Shown one piece after another: positions 53,523 through 61,878 of a stretch of DNA of 64,000 nucleotides (the first letter of the stretch is position 1; each line of letters begins with the position of its first letter). A model generated the notes under the pieces. The model did not search any database, was not told the origin of the DNA, and saw only the letters and a list, made by a program, of their open reading frames with translations. Where the stretch lies: contig CBDANW010000002.1 in NCBI GenBank assembly GCA_965197825.1, positions 2,294,001-2,358,000 of the forward strand. Reading direction: 5' to 3'. Source of the stretch: CBDANW01 sp965197825 (GTDB lineage Bacteria > Acidobacteriota > Vicinamibacteria > Marinacidobacterales > DATDRI01). Made by a program: the position numbers and the translations under genes.

Positions 53523-53624
53523 GGGAAGGCGTATGATAGGCACCGCTTCGGCGGAGATGCAACGCGTGAGGCGCCGAGTGAAGCACTCGGTGTCGTGGAG
53601 GACCTTCGTCGCGGGCGAGCCAGG

Positions 53625-55841
53625 TCAGGAAGGGAGGAGTGAGCCCAATGGAGTCGGGCCGGCGTATCGTTTCTCGAGGTGGGTCCGCTCCGTACGGACT
53701 ACTTCCAAGAACGCCTCAACGACGCCGGGATCGAACTGCCGGCCGGCCCTCTCTCGGATGTAGTCGACCACCGTGTCGAGCGCCAAGCCGCCACGATATG
53801 GCCGGTCGGCTACGAGCGCATCGAAGACATCGGCGACGGCGTAGATACGTGCAATGAAACTGATGTCATTTCCGGATAGGCGACGAGGGTACCCCGATCC
53901 ATCGAACCATTCGTTATGCTGTGAGACGACGGGTATGACATCGGCGTAGGCGGCGATGGGTTGGAGGATGCGCTCTCCGATCAGAGGATGCTCCCGCATC
54001 ACCGCAGTCTCTTCGGGTGTCAGTTTCCCCGGCTTGTCGAGTATTGTGGGTGGAATGCCTATCTTGCCGATGTCATGGAGCAACGCTCCTCGGTGCAGGT
54101 CATCCAGCTCCTTCTGACTCAAACCTAGAATCTTTCCGATCTTCAAGCCCATCTCCGCCGCGCGCTCGGAGTGCCCGAGAGTCCAGGGGGACTTTGCGTC
54201 AATGGTGCGTGCCAATGCGATGAGAGTTCCCCAGTTGAGCTCGTCTAGTTGCTCGAGGAGGGTCGCATTGGACAAAGCTACCGCGACCTGGTCAACGAGT
54301 TGTCGAGCGCGTTGCAAGTCTTCCTCCTTATGGGTGGTCCCACCGGTATCACCCAGGACCATGACGCCGCTCAGGCCGCCATTGAAGGGAATGGGAAACA
54401 GCAACCACGAATCCACGCCACGTCGCAGGGAACGAGAGAACGAGTAGGGAGGCGAGCTCTGTTCGATCCAGGGCTCGTCGGGATGCTCTCGAAGCTCCCG
54501 GAGTTTCTCGAGCTGTTCGTTCTCGAGCTCGATCGTTTCGACGACGATGTCGTCATCGGGGTTCGTTCTTCTGGCATACGTCTGAGCTGTGGTCGGCTTC
54601 TTGGGATCCAAAAGAGTCAAGCTCACGAGGCGGCAGGGATAGATATCCGGCATCCTTGCTAAGACAGTGTCTACGATTTGACGGGTGTCGAGCACGGAAA
54701 GAATGACCCGATCGATCTCGGCCATCGTGGACAAGGCATGGAATTGCTTTCCCAGTTGACTGGCCATCGCGTTGAACGAGTCTGCTAGCTCTTCGAACTC
54801 GTCTCCGCTATCGACCACGACCTGGCTGGAGAAATCCATTTGCGCTAGTCGTCGCGTCCCCTCTCGCAGCTTCTCGAGGGGGACGAGGCTCCTCCGAATC
54901 TGACGAACGCTCAGGAGCAAGACGACCCATACCGACATGAGGAGCACCAGTGGAAACGTCCTTCTGAAATTCGCCATGGGCGCGAGCACGTCGGCCCTGG
55001 ATTCGCTCAGGAACACTTTCCACTCCTCGGAGGAAAAAGCGAAAAGGGGCATCGTCCAGTAACCGGCCAGATACTCTTCGCCTTTGAAGCTCCATTCCAG
55101 CCGCCCCGATGCCGAACGACCCAGTTGGACCGCCACCGTTGTAGATATGGTGGGCTCGCCAGAACAAAAAAGGACGGCGTCCGGGTGATCCAAGATGCAG
55201 AGATCGGTCATAGGCGGAAGGCTGGACTCGCCACCCCATAGGTAGCCCGACTCCAGCTCACCCAGCAGGAGACCAGACTCGACGTTTGTCGAATCAACTG
55301 CCCTGACCATAAAGATGCTGGGCGCCGAATCGCCGGTGCGCTCCTGCAGTAGTAAGCTTTCTCCAGACTTGATGTCCCTTCTTTGGTTTGGAGTGAGCTC
55401 GATGGGGTCAGGAGGCTCTCCAAGAAGAACCGTATACTCGTCTCTTACGGACATGACGCCCAGTCGTTTGAATCGCGCCCGCAGGTCTCGCGTGACCGCA
55501 ACGGGCCCCTCGTCGTTCTCTTCGCTCCACGAGCCAAGTTGGAGACTGGCCGCCACCGTCGTCAGGTTCGCCTCGAGAAACGTCAACCGCTCGAAAACGG
55601 CCATTCCCAGAGCCTTGCTGGCTTGACGCAATCGGTTTTGGCTCTGCTCGTTGAGCTGGCTCGTCACGTGGGTGAAGGAAACGATGGCGTGCGCCATCCT
55701 TGCTTGGTCCAGGGCACGCGCATAAATGGGCACTGCGATGGCTACCAGCGTCGCAATCATCAGTGCGACGATCATGAGCTCGACCAGCGAGAAGCCACGA
55801 CTGCGGGACATGTCTTTGTGGCGGGCTGAGTCGAGACTCAT
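53625..55841 (-). CDS. HD-GYP phosphodiesterase with type IV prepilin-like N-terminus
   Basis: A 738-residue cyclic-di-GMP phosphodiesterase. Residues 1-50 (SRSRGFSLVELMIVALMIATLVAIAVP, then YARALDQARMAHAI) are a type IV prepilin leader and helix, with the G/F cleavage site and glutamate at +5. From residue 54 (VSFTHVTSQLNEQSQNRL) the sequence is a periplasmic sensor domain, then a helix (296-312), HAMP (about 313-365), GAF (about 380-540) and an HD-GYP domain (HRGALLHDIGKIGIPPTIL and QHNEWFDGSGYPRRL, where QHNEW replaces HHERW). The pilin part replaces the expected first transmembrane helix. This is either a natural fusion or a deletion joining a pilin gene to an HD-GYP gene. It starts four bases after the HAMP gene. 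Confidence 0.75.
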   Translation of the reverse strand: MSLDSARHKDMSRSRGFSLVELMIVALMIATLVAIAVPIYARALDQARMAHAIVSFTHVTSQLNEQSQNRLRQASKALGMAVFERLTFLEANLTTVAASLQLGSWSEENDEGPVAVTRDLRARFKRLGVMSVRDEYTVLLGEPPDPIELTPNQRRDIKSGESLLLQERTGDSAPSIFMVRAVDSTNVESGLLLGELESGYLWGGESSLPPMTDLCILDHPDAVLFCSGEPTISTTVAVQLGRSASGRLEWSFKGEEYLAGYWTMPLFAFSSEEWKVFLSESRADVLAPMANFRRTFPLVLLMSVWVVLLLSVRQIRRSLVPLEKLREGTRRLAQMDFSSQVVVDSGDEFEELADSFNAMASQLGKQFHALSTMAEIDRVILSVLDTRQIVDTVLARMPDIYPCRLVSLTLLDPKKPTTAQTYARRTNPDDDIVVETIELENEQLEKLRELREHPDEPWIEQSSPPYSFSRSLRRGVDSWLLFPIPFNGGLSGVMVLGDTGGTTHKEEDLQRARQLVDQVAVALSNATLLEQLDELNWGTLIALARTIDAKSPWTLGHSERAAEMGLKIGKILGLSQKELDDLHRGALLHDIGKIGIPPTILDKPGKLTPEETAVMREHPLIGERILQPIAAYADVIPVVSQHNEWFDGSGYPRRLSGNDISFIARIYAVADVFDALVADRPYRGGLALDTVVDYIRERAGRQFDPGVVEAFLEVVRTERTHLEKRYAGPTPLGSLLPS

Positions 55842-55845
55842 TCTC

Positions 55846-56526
55846 TTACGCTTCTGTGACCGGCGAGTGCGTGAGAGAAGGCGAGTCCTCTGGAGTAGCG
55901 GGCGCCGTATCTTGTGGGGCTTCGGTATTGAACTCATCGAGCGAAGCCGCCAGTCGGGCGGTCGCGGTGCGGAGTCTTTCGATCTTCGGTCGGATCTTGT
56001 CTGCCGACTTACTACCGGTTTCCGCCTGAATTTCTTCCGCCAGCGCATCCAAATCCGAGCAGCGTTCTTTGACCCGTCCGATCTTCCCCCGCAAGGCGGT
56101 GATCATTTCCTCGATCATCGCTGCCTCCTTGACCAGATAGTCTTTCTTACGGAGGGTTAGTCGCACTGAGAGATCGCCGGCCGCGCCGGCCGCCAGAATC
56201 TGCCGAAAGCGAACCAGCGGGCCCGCGATGCGATGGGACACGAAGACGGAATGGGCGCTCAGGAGAAAGAAGAGAACCAGCACGGCCGGCCAAAGGTGTG
56301 CATGGAGGGAGAGGAATTGATCGGCGACGGCATGTCTTTCGTCGAACGGCAAGGCACTGCTGCCCAGGCGGAAGATCAGCGGCAAGAAGACCGACGAGAG
56401 GAAGATCAAGATGAGCGCCAGAAAATAGACGAGGTGAAGGGACAGAATCTGAGTCTGGAATTCATCGATCAAGAAACGCGTTCGTCTGAAGGGTTTCACG
56501 GTCTTTGTCGCCTTTCTTTTTTCCAA
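55846..56526 (-). CDS. HAMP-domain membrane protein
   Basis: A 226-residue protein with two transmembrane helices (HLVYFLALILIFLSSVFLPL and LWPAVLVLFFLLSAHSVFVS), a short periplasmic loop and a HAMP domain (HRIAGPLVRFRQILAAGAAGDLSVRLTLRKKD) followed by a coiled coil and an acidic low-complexity tail. No kinase or methyl-accepting domain is present. In several bacteria such a gene precedes a pilin gene, as it does here with the prepilin-type start at 55841. A role in signalling to type IV pili is inferred. It overlaps the lipoprotein gene start. Confidence 0.7.
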   Translation of the reverse strand: MEKRKATKTVKPFRRTRFLIDEFQTQILSLHLVYFLALILIFLSSVFLPLIFRLGSSALPFDERHAVADQFLSLHAHLWPAVLVLFFLLSAHSVFVSHRIAGPLVRFRQILAAGAAGDLSVRLTLRKKDYLVKEAAMIEEMITALRGKIGRVKERCSDLDALAEEIQAETGSKSADKIRPKIERLRTATARLAASLDEFNTEAPQDTAPATPEDSPSLTHSPVTEA

Positions 56527-56873
56527 TCGATCCCGGTTCGATTCTTGAGAGTAAGGACCCCGCCGTTTCCGGGCTCATAGTAGAAAGAGAATGTGTAGGT
56601 TTGCTCCTCAGCGCCAAGGTGCTCGATGTTGTAAAGAGGGCGCCCATCCTCTTTCGTCACCTCTATCTGGACGATCGGGTTGGTGTAGGATTCGCCTCCT
56701 CCCGTCCCGAAGGTCAGGTTGTCCGGATGAAGCTCGAAAAACCGTTCCTCGTACTTGCGGGCTTCCGTGGTCCAGAGCCCGAGCAAGCTTTCCGGTATGG
56801 CTCCGCTCTGGGGTTGACAGGCCCCCAGTGTGGAGGCAACGGCTAGTGCCAATAGGCACGCTGACAGTCTCAT
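56496..56873 (-). CDS. Small lipoprotein
   Basis: A protein of about 125 residues with a signal peptide and lipobox (MRLSACLLALAVASTLGAC), followed by QPQSGAIPESLLGLWTTEAR, KYEERFFELHPDNLTFGTGGG and IVQIEVTKEDGRPLYNIEHL. The beta-rich mature part resembles small lipocalin-like or DUF-type lipoproteins, family not identified. It is first in the HAMP/HD-GYP unit and its end overlaps the HAMP gene start by about 31 bp. The ATG at 56873 is chosen for signal-peptide position. Confidence 0.65.
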   Translation of the reverse strand: MRLSACLLALAVASTLGACQPQSGAIPESLLGLWTTEARKYEERFFELHPDNLTFGTGGGESYTNPIVQIEVTKEDGRPLYNIEHLGAEEQTYTFSFYYEPGNGGVLTLKNRTGIDWKKERRQRP

Positions 56874-57100
56874 TGGCTTCAACCTCACGGTCGATCACCG
56901 GTGAAGCCGCGGCCACTGTGGGTGGGGTAACAGCTTGGCGGTTGGATCAGAGAGAGCGCTACGCTCCCCTCGCCCCAATTCTTTGCAATTAAAGGCGTTG
57001 TGGAAAGAGGCGATTCGCGCCCGATCCGAATTCCTATGATGTCTGGAAAATTGCTTTATTTATCGTAACCTTGGGGCCGCCACCTGTCAAAAACGGGTTC

Positions 57101-57322
57101 CTAGTGCCCTGTATCAGTGATCGTTGCCTAAGGCTCGAGGTCATTTTGTGTGCTGGCGAGGCGTGCCGACGAAGTCATATCTGGATATTTCGAGCCGTCT
57201 TCCGCAGTGAGCCTGTCGAGCGGAGGGCTAGGCCTATGGCCGAACTGGCACGATGCCGCAACGAAGCCAGCGCGCAAAAGGGGCCGAGACCTAGGTGACG
57301 AATTACTGATACAGGGCACTAG
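57101..57322. mobile_element. MITE-like element, 222 bp, CTAG-bounded
   Basis: CTAGTGCCCTGTATCAGT and ACTGATACAGGGCACTAG form an 18-bp perfect terminal inverted repeat. The 222-bp interior has no transposase. It shares the outer CTAGTGCC/GGCACTAG with the element at 37086-37193. It ends 20 bp before the predicted sigma promoter. Confidence 0.75.
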
Positions 57323-57342
57323 GCGCCCACCGAGGCGGAGCG

Positions 57343-57370
57343 GGAACTTTTGCTATCTTGGGGCGTTATA
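57343..57370 (+). promoter_or_regulatory. Putative ECF-type promoter of the split sigma gene
   Basis: GGAACTT (57343-57349), 15 bp, then GTTATA (57365-57370). GGAACTT is the -35 motif of RpoE-like ECF sigma factors, so this is likely an autoregulated promoter, 15 bp before the sigma ATG at 57386. Confidence 0.5.
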
Positions 57371-57433
57371 CCAATGGGAGATGGCATGAACCCGGTAAGA
57401 GACGCCGAGCTCATGACTCGGGTGAGGTCAGGG

Positions 57434-58833
57434 GGTCAAGTCTTAATTTTCCTGTCAAATCTCCGTACGGTTCCCCGCGCTCGGTTAAGCTGCTGATTCC
57501 TCCGACGTGCCTTGCGGGAGAAGCTCGTTGCGAAGCTCCTCGATTTTCCTAGCGGCGAAGACATCCATCCTCACGCCGCGCCATTTGTTTGCGACGGCCA
57601 AGAGCACAGCGAACGAGAGTTTCATCGCGGCCTCCTCGGTGAAGAAGTGAGGAATGACCTTTGTGCGACGTTTGTGCTCTCCGAACGTGCGCTCAAGTAG
57701 ATTCGACGTGCGAAGCCTTTTGTGATGCGCCGCAGGAAGGAGTAGCGCCTGAAGACACGCTTCGAAGGTCTCTTCCATGCACTTCATCGCGCTCGGGAAT
57801 CGTTGACGGTACCGAGCGATCACCTCCCGACCCTTCTTCAGCCCTTGCTCGTAGCTGTTCGCATGGAACGACTCAAGGATGGCCGCCTTGAGTTCGTCGC
57901 GCACTTCCTTCGGAGCCTTGCCCAGGATGTTCTCGAGGCGGTGCTTCTGGCAACGTTGCTTGAGGCTTCGAGGGAAGACCTCTGCGATCGCTTTGAGCAC
58001 TCCAGGATTCCCGTCCGTCACGATGAGCAACGGCTCCCTCATTCCTCGGGCCACCATCTCCTGCAAAAACCCCTTCCAGTTCTCGTAGGATTCTCGGTTG
58101 CCGACACCGATATGAAGAAGAACTCGCGTCCCATCAGCGCGATAGCCGGTCGCAACGAGGATGGGCTCTTTCCTCTCCGCTCCTTGGTGGTAGCGCAGGT
58201 ACGTGCCGTCGAGCTCGAGATACAACAGCTTCTCGTTCGAGAGATCCCGTTTTCGAAACGCCTCGAAATCCTCCGACAGACACCGTGTGACCCGGCTCAC
58301 CACCGACTTCGAGACACCCGTGCCGCTCAGCACGTCCGCGAACGTCGCCTCAATGTCACGCGTCGACATCCCGTGGACGTACATCCGCGCGATCAGTTCA
58401 TCGAGTTTCTCGGTCCGGCTCACGTAGGCGTCGAGAATCTTTGACTGAAACACCTTCTCTGTTTCTCGTACCCGCGGCACTTGCACCGTTACCGCTCCCT
58501 CGCCCGTGAGGACCCGATGCGACTCATACCCGTTGCGTCGTCCCTTCTCCTTCGTCGTTGCCGGAGCGTTCTCATAGTAGTTTCGACCCAACGCCTCCGT
58601 CACCTCGCGCTCCAACGCATATTGAAGCATCATCTGAGCTCCCGACCGGACGATCTCCGAGAGATTCATCTCCCCAAATACCAGTTGTTCCTCGAACTGC
58701 TTGAGCAATCGCTGACTCGGTAGTACCTTTCCCATGATGTATGGTTCTCCTTTTCTGTCCCCATGACGGGGACGGGTTTGAGCTTGGGGAACCATACATC
58801 GTTTTTCTTTGACAGGAATCTTAAGACATCACC
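57434..58833 (-). mobile_element. Complete IS256-family insertion sequence with 8-bp target duplication
   Basis: A 1400-bp element. The termini carry an imperfect inverted repeat of about 26 bp; its core GTCTTAA, then TTCCTGTCAAA, lies at 57440-57458 and mirrored at 58810-58827. The direct repeat GGTCAGGG flanks it at 57426-57433 and 58834-58841, the 8-bp target duplication typical of IS256. It encodes one transposase on the minus strand. The clean duplication and intact transposase point to a recent insertion. Confidence 0.93.
57485..58732 (-). CDS. IS256-family transposase
   Basis: A 415-residue Mutator-type DDE transposase. It begins MGKVLPSQRLLKQFEEQLV, contains the N-terminal helical segment RNGYESHRVLTGEGAV, and the catalytic acids in LYLELDGTYLRYHQGA, LLIVTDGNPGVLKAIAEVF and SNLLERTFGEHKRRTKVIP. 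All parts of the domain are intact and of normal length. The ATG at 58732 follows the inner end of the right terminal repeat. It lies antisense to the ECF gene it interrupts. Confidence 0.93.
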   Translation of the reverse strand, partial: GKVLPSQRLLKQFEEQLVFGEMNLSEIVRSGAQMMLQYALEREVTEALGRNYYENAPATTKEKGRRNGYESHRVLTGEGAVTVQVPRVRETEKVFQSKILDAYVSRTEKLDELIARMYVHGMSTRDIEATFADVLSGTGVSKSVVSRVTRCLSEDFEAFRKRDLSNEKLLYLELDGTYLRYHQGAERKEPILVATGYRADGTRVLLHIGVGNRESYENWKGFLQEMVARGMREPLLIVTDGNPGVLKAIAEVFPRSLKQRCQKHRLENILGKAPKEVRDELKAAILESFHANSYEQGLKKGREVIARYRQRFPSAMKCMEETFEACLQALLLPAAHHKRLRTSNLLERTFGEHKRRTKVIPHFFTEEAAMKLSFAVLLAVANKWRGVRMDVFAARKIEELRNELLPQGTSEESAA

Positions 58834-59350
58834 GGTCAGGGGACCGCGAGGCCTTTGCGCAGCTAGTGGATCGCCACAAGGACGGCCTGGTCAACTACCT
58901 CACCGGCCTGACCCGCTCTCGGGATCGGGCGGAGGAGCTGGCCCAGGAGTCCTTTCTGCGCCTATATCAGCACTCCGCCCGGTATCGGGAGCAGGGCCAG
59001 TTCGTACCTTTCTTGTTTCGGATCGCGACGAACCTGCTGCGATCGGAGGAACGGCGGGCCCGGCGCTGGCGTCTTCTCTCGATGAGGTTTTCGTCGAATG
59101 GTCACGATCCGGGGCCGACACCCCAGGCGCGATTGTTGAAGGAAGAGGCGAGCGAGCACGTCACTCGAGCACTGGCCGAGCTGCCCCTGAAATACCGTTC
59201 TCCTCTAGTGCTTCGGGAGATCGAGGGGTGGTCCTACCGGGACATCGCCTCGGCGCTCGGCTACGGGGAAGGGACCGTCAAGTCCCGAATCAACCGCGGC
59301 CGAACGTGTCTGCGTCATCTTCTGGGTCCGTATTGGAATGGAGGGCAAGG

Positions 59351-59785
59351 ATGAAGGACGAAGACATCGAGAAACTACTCCGCTCGCTGCCGCGGCAGAG
59401 GGCATCAGCCGAGTTCACTCCTCGCCTACTAAAAAGGTTGGCCACGCCATCGTCACAGTCGACCACTGCGTGGCTACGAGCGCGACCGCTTCTTGCCGGA
59501 GCCGCGGCGCTCTTGCTGCTAGGTACACTCACCGCCGGGATGCGGCACTGGTACGAGCTCCGGGAGCGAGCGGAAGCCGCTCAGCGCATCGAGACGCTTC
59601 GAAGCGAATACGAAGCGCTCGAGAGAGAGCTCGACGAGCTCCGATCGCTGGCGGCGGCGTCTCAGCCGGTCGTGGAACTGGGTGGCACGGAGAGCGTGGA
59701 CATCCTGCTCGATCTGAGGACACTAAACGCTGGGGCCGGGCAAGATCAGCAGGCTCGTCCGCAACGGGTCGATTATCGACGGTAG
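59351..59785 (+). CDS. Anti-sigma factor-like membrane protein
   Basis: A 144-residue protein with a short cytosolic N-terminus (MKDEDIEKLLRSLPRQRAS), one transmembrane helix (RPLLAGAAALLLLGTLTAGM, about residues 45-64) and a periplasmic coiled coil (ERELDELRSLAAASQPVVE). It overlaps the end of the sigma gene by ATGA, the arrangement of sigma/anti-sigma pairs. There is no zinc-binding HxxxCxxC motif, so it is a non-ZAS anti-sigma. Its target is presumably the interrupted sigma factor. Confidence 0.75.
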   Translation: MKDEDIEKLLRSLPRQRASAEFTPRLLKRLATPSSQSTTAWLRARPLLAGAAALLLLGTLTAGMRHWYELRERAEAAQRIETLRSEYEALERELDELRSLAAASQPVVELGGTESVDILLDLRTLNAGAGQDQQARPQRVDYRR

Positions 59786-59828
59786 GATTAGAGATGATTC
59801 AACGAACAACCAACAGGAGAACACAAGA

Positions 59829-60584
59829 ATGATGAGAGCGAAGAGCAAACTGCCGAGATGGATGTCTTTTCTTATGGTCGCGTTTCTTGTACCGAGTCCC
59901 GCCTTGTGGGCGCAGACGGGTTCCGATAAACAGGTTGACGTGGTGGCCCCTCGTTTCGACTTCCTCTTCAACCGCTACCTGGCCGAACCCCCGGGGCGGG
60001 GATACCTTGGCGTGCAGCTCTTGAACCTCACTCCGGAGCTCCGGATCCATTTTGGAATCTCCGAGGATGCCGGCGTGATGGTGGCCAAAGTGGAACCGGG
60101 TAGCCCGGCGGAGCAAGCGGGAGTCCAGGTCGGAGACATTCTGACCGAGATCGACGGCGAGAGCATCGAGTCTCCCATGATGCTGAGCCGCTACATTCGG
60201 GGCAAAGAGGAGGGTGACTCGGTGAGCCTAGGGCTCTGGAGAGAAGGAGGCGCGCAAGCCGTCTTCGCGACCATCGCCGAGCGCGAGCGAAGCGCGGTTT
60301 GGTTGGGCGGTTCCGACTCCGGGGAACACGGAGTCCGCGTTGTCGAGAGCGGGCCGTTTGTGTGGGATGGGCAGGACTTCCGGATCGGCGACGAAGACTT
60401 CACTGCCGCCTTGGGCGGGGCGATGGAGGGTCTAGAAGAACACTTCAATAGCGAGGAGTGGCAGGAACGCCTCGAGCACATCCAATCCATGGATTGGGAG
60501 GGTATGCGCCAGAGAATGGAAGAGCTCGGATCGCGACTGAAAGCGTTAGAACAGGAGCTGAACCAGGAGGAATCGAAGCAGTAG
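59829..60584 (+). CDS. Periplasmic PDZ-domain protein
   Basis: A 251-residue protein with a signal peptide (WMSFLMVAFLVPSPALWAQ), a PDZ domain (GRGYLGVQLLNLTPELRIHFGIS, AGVMVAKVEPGSPAEQAGVQVGDILTEID, residues about 56-118) and an acidic region plus C-terminal coiled coil. There is no protease triad, so it is a binding module. Following sigma and anti-sigma genes, it probably senses misfolded envelope proteins or links the anti-sigma to a protease. RBS AGGAGA precedes the ATG. Confidence 0.8.
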   Translation: MMRAKSKLPRWMSFLMVAFLVPSPALWAQTGSDKQVDVVAPRFDFLFNRYLAEPPGRGYLGVQLLNLTPELRIHFGISEDAGVMVAKVEPGSPAEQAGVQVGDILTEIDGESIESPMMLSRYIRGKEEGDSVSLGLWREGGAQAVFATIAERERSAVWLGGSDSGEHGVRVVESGPFVWDGQDFRIGDEDFTAALGGAMEGLEEHFNSEEWQERLEHIQSMDWEGMRQRMEELGSRLKALEQELNQEESKQ

Positions 60585-60625
60585 AACGAGCTTGGAAACG
60601 AAAGGCTTGACTCTACGACATCAGG

Positions 60626-61720
60626 TCATTGGACGGCACCCGTCGCGTCGTCCGATGAGCCCAAGGTGTTCACGAAGAGCGTTTGCGTCGGGTAGGCGAA
60701 CTCGATGCCTTGCTCGGCGAAGCGCCGATTGATTTCCAGATTGATGGCTTGCTGGATGTCCATGAAGATGCCGTACTCCGCGCGGAGAACGTAGTAGACG
60801 ATTTCGAACTGGAGGGCGCTATCGCCGAACGCCTTGAAATGGGCGCGATCGAAGCGGGTCATGTCCTGAGACTCGATGATCTGGCGGAACATGTTGGGAA
60901 TGGCGGCCAGCTTGTCATTGGGTGTCCCGTACACCACTCCGATCGTGAAGAGGATACGACGCTCTTGCAGGCTCTTGAAGTTGCGGAGGCGGCCGCCCAG
61001 TAGGTCCGCGTTGGGAAAAATGATCTGCTCTCCCGACAGGCTTCGGAGGCGGGTCGTTCTGACCCCGATCTTTTCCACCGTTCCGACTTCCTCACCCACC
61101 ACCAGAAAATCTCCGGTGACGAACGGCTCGTCGACGAGGATGGACAGATAGGCGAAGACGTCGCTGAGGATGTTCTGGAGCGCCAGGGCCACGGCGATGC
61201 CGCCAATCCCCAGACCGGTGACGAGGGCGGTGATGTCGACTCCGAGGTTGCTGAGCGCGACGAGGAGGACGAACACCCAGAGCACGAGCCGCGCGAGGAA
61301 TCCCATTCCCGCGGTGGCGGAAGCCGGCGTTCGCGGGTGCATCTCGGTGTAGCGATTCACACCGAGCGCGACGATTCCGTTACCCAAGCGGCCCACTTGG
61401 AAGAGGAGCAACACGATGACGACGCGCCCGAGAGGGCCGGTGATTTCGTCCGAGATTCCGGTGCCCGCGAGGGCGAGGTAGAGAGCCAGGACGACCAGAA
61501 GCGACTTGAGCGTCGATTTCAACGCGTTCTCAAGAACATGCCCGAAGGGAAGCAGGTCTCTCTGGTTCCGGATCAGCTTGAGGCGGTTCAAGAAGACAGC
61601 CCGCACGGAGATCAGCACCAGGGAGAGGAGCAACCACAATCCCAGCGCGAGGAGCCACCTCGAGAGGGAGGCTCCGAAGATCTCCTGTCTCAGAAACTCG
61701 TGGTCGAGAAACTCCAGCAT
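60626..61720 (-). CDS. Small-conductance mechanosensitive channel (MscS family)
   Basis: A 364-residue MscS-type channel that opens on hypo-osmotic shock. It has three or four N-terminal helices (LALGLWLLLSLVLISVRAVF and LGRVVIVLLLFQVGRLGNGI), the pore helix GLGIGGIAVALALQNILSDVFAYLSI and the beta-domain VTGDFLVVGEEVGTVEKIGVRTTRLRSLSGEQIIFPN (positions about 155-235), then the ferredoxin-like C-terminal domain. The ATG at 61720 has AAGGTAAAG upstream and puts the first helix near the N-terminus; the frame is open to 61879. Confidence 0.9.
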   Translation of the reverse strand: MLEFLDHEFLRQEIFGASLSRWLLALGLWLLLSLVLISVRAVFLNRLKLIRNQRDLLPFGHVLENALKSTLKSLLVVLALYLALAGTGISDEITGPLGRVVIVLLLFQVGRLGNGIVALGVNRYTEMHPRTPASATAGMGFLARLVLWVFVLLVALSNLGVDITALVTGLGIGGIAVALALQNILSDVFAYLSILVDEPFVTGDFLVVGEEVGTVEKIGVRTTRLRSLSGEQIIFPNADLLGGRLRNFKSLQERRILFTIGVVYGTPNDKLAAIPNMFRQIIESQDMTRFDRAHFKAFGDSALQFEIVYYVLRAEYGIFMDIQQAINLEINRRFAEQGIEFAYPTQTLFVNTLGSSDDATGAVQ

Positions 61721-61878
61721 TTCTTTACCTTCTCGCGTCGGAACGGGGCTAACCTCGATCCGAAATCGCTTGCCTATTGTTTCGGAACGGGGCTGACACA
61801 GCAACCGGCTTGCCGGGCTTGCAAGGCGACCGGATTCCGCACATATTCTTGGTACTCCTGATTGTAAGTGTGATCCCA

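Larger units (their letters stand above)
57386..59354 (+). pseudogene. ECF RNA polymerase sigma factor split by an IS256-family insertion
   Basis: An RpoE-like ECF sigma factor. Codons 1-16 (MNPVRDAELMTRVRSG) lie at 57386-57433, the IS at 57434-58833, and the rest resumes at 58842 after the repeated GGTCAGGG. Removing the IS and one repeat gives a continuous frame of 186 codons: RSGDREAFAQLVDRHKDG, LTRSRDRAEELAQESFLRLYQH (region 2), FRIATNLLRSEERRARR, and region 4 LPLKYRSPLVLREIEGWSYRDIASALGYGEGTVKSRINR (positions about 118-156). The downstream anti-sigma gene overlaps by ATGA. As it stands, the promoter and start are cut off from the sigma body by the element, so the switch is probably silent. 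Confidence 0.9.

Noticed and set aside
57386..59354. ECF sigma gene inactive for another reason
   Set aside because: The IS with its exact 8-bp duplication fully explains the break; no further lesion is seen in the sigma frame.
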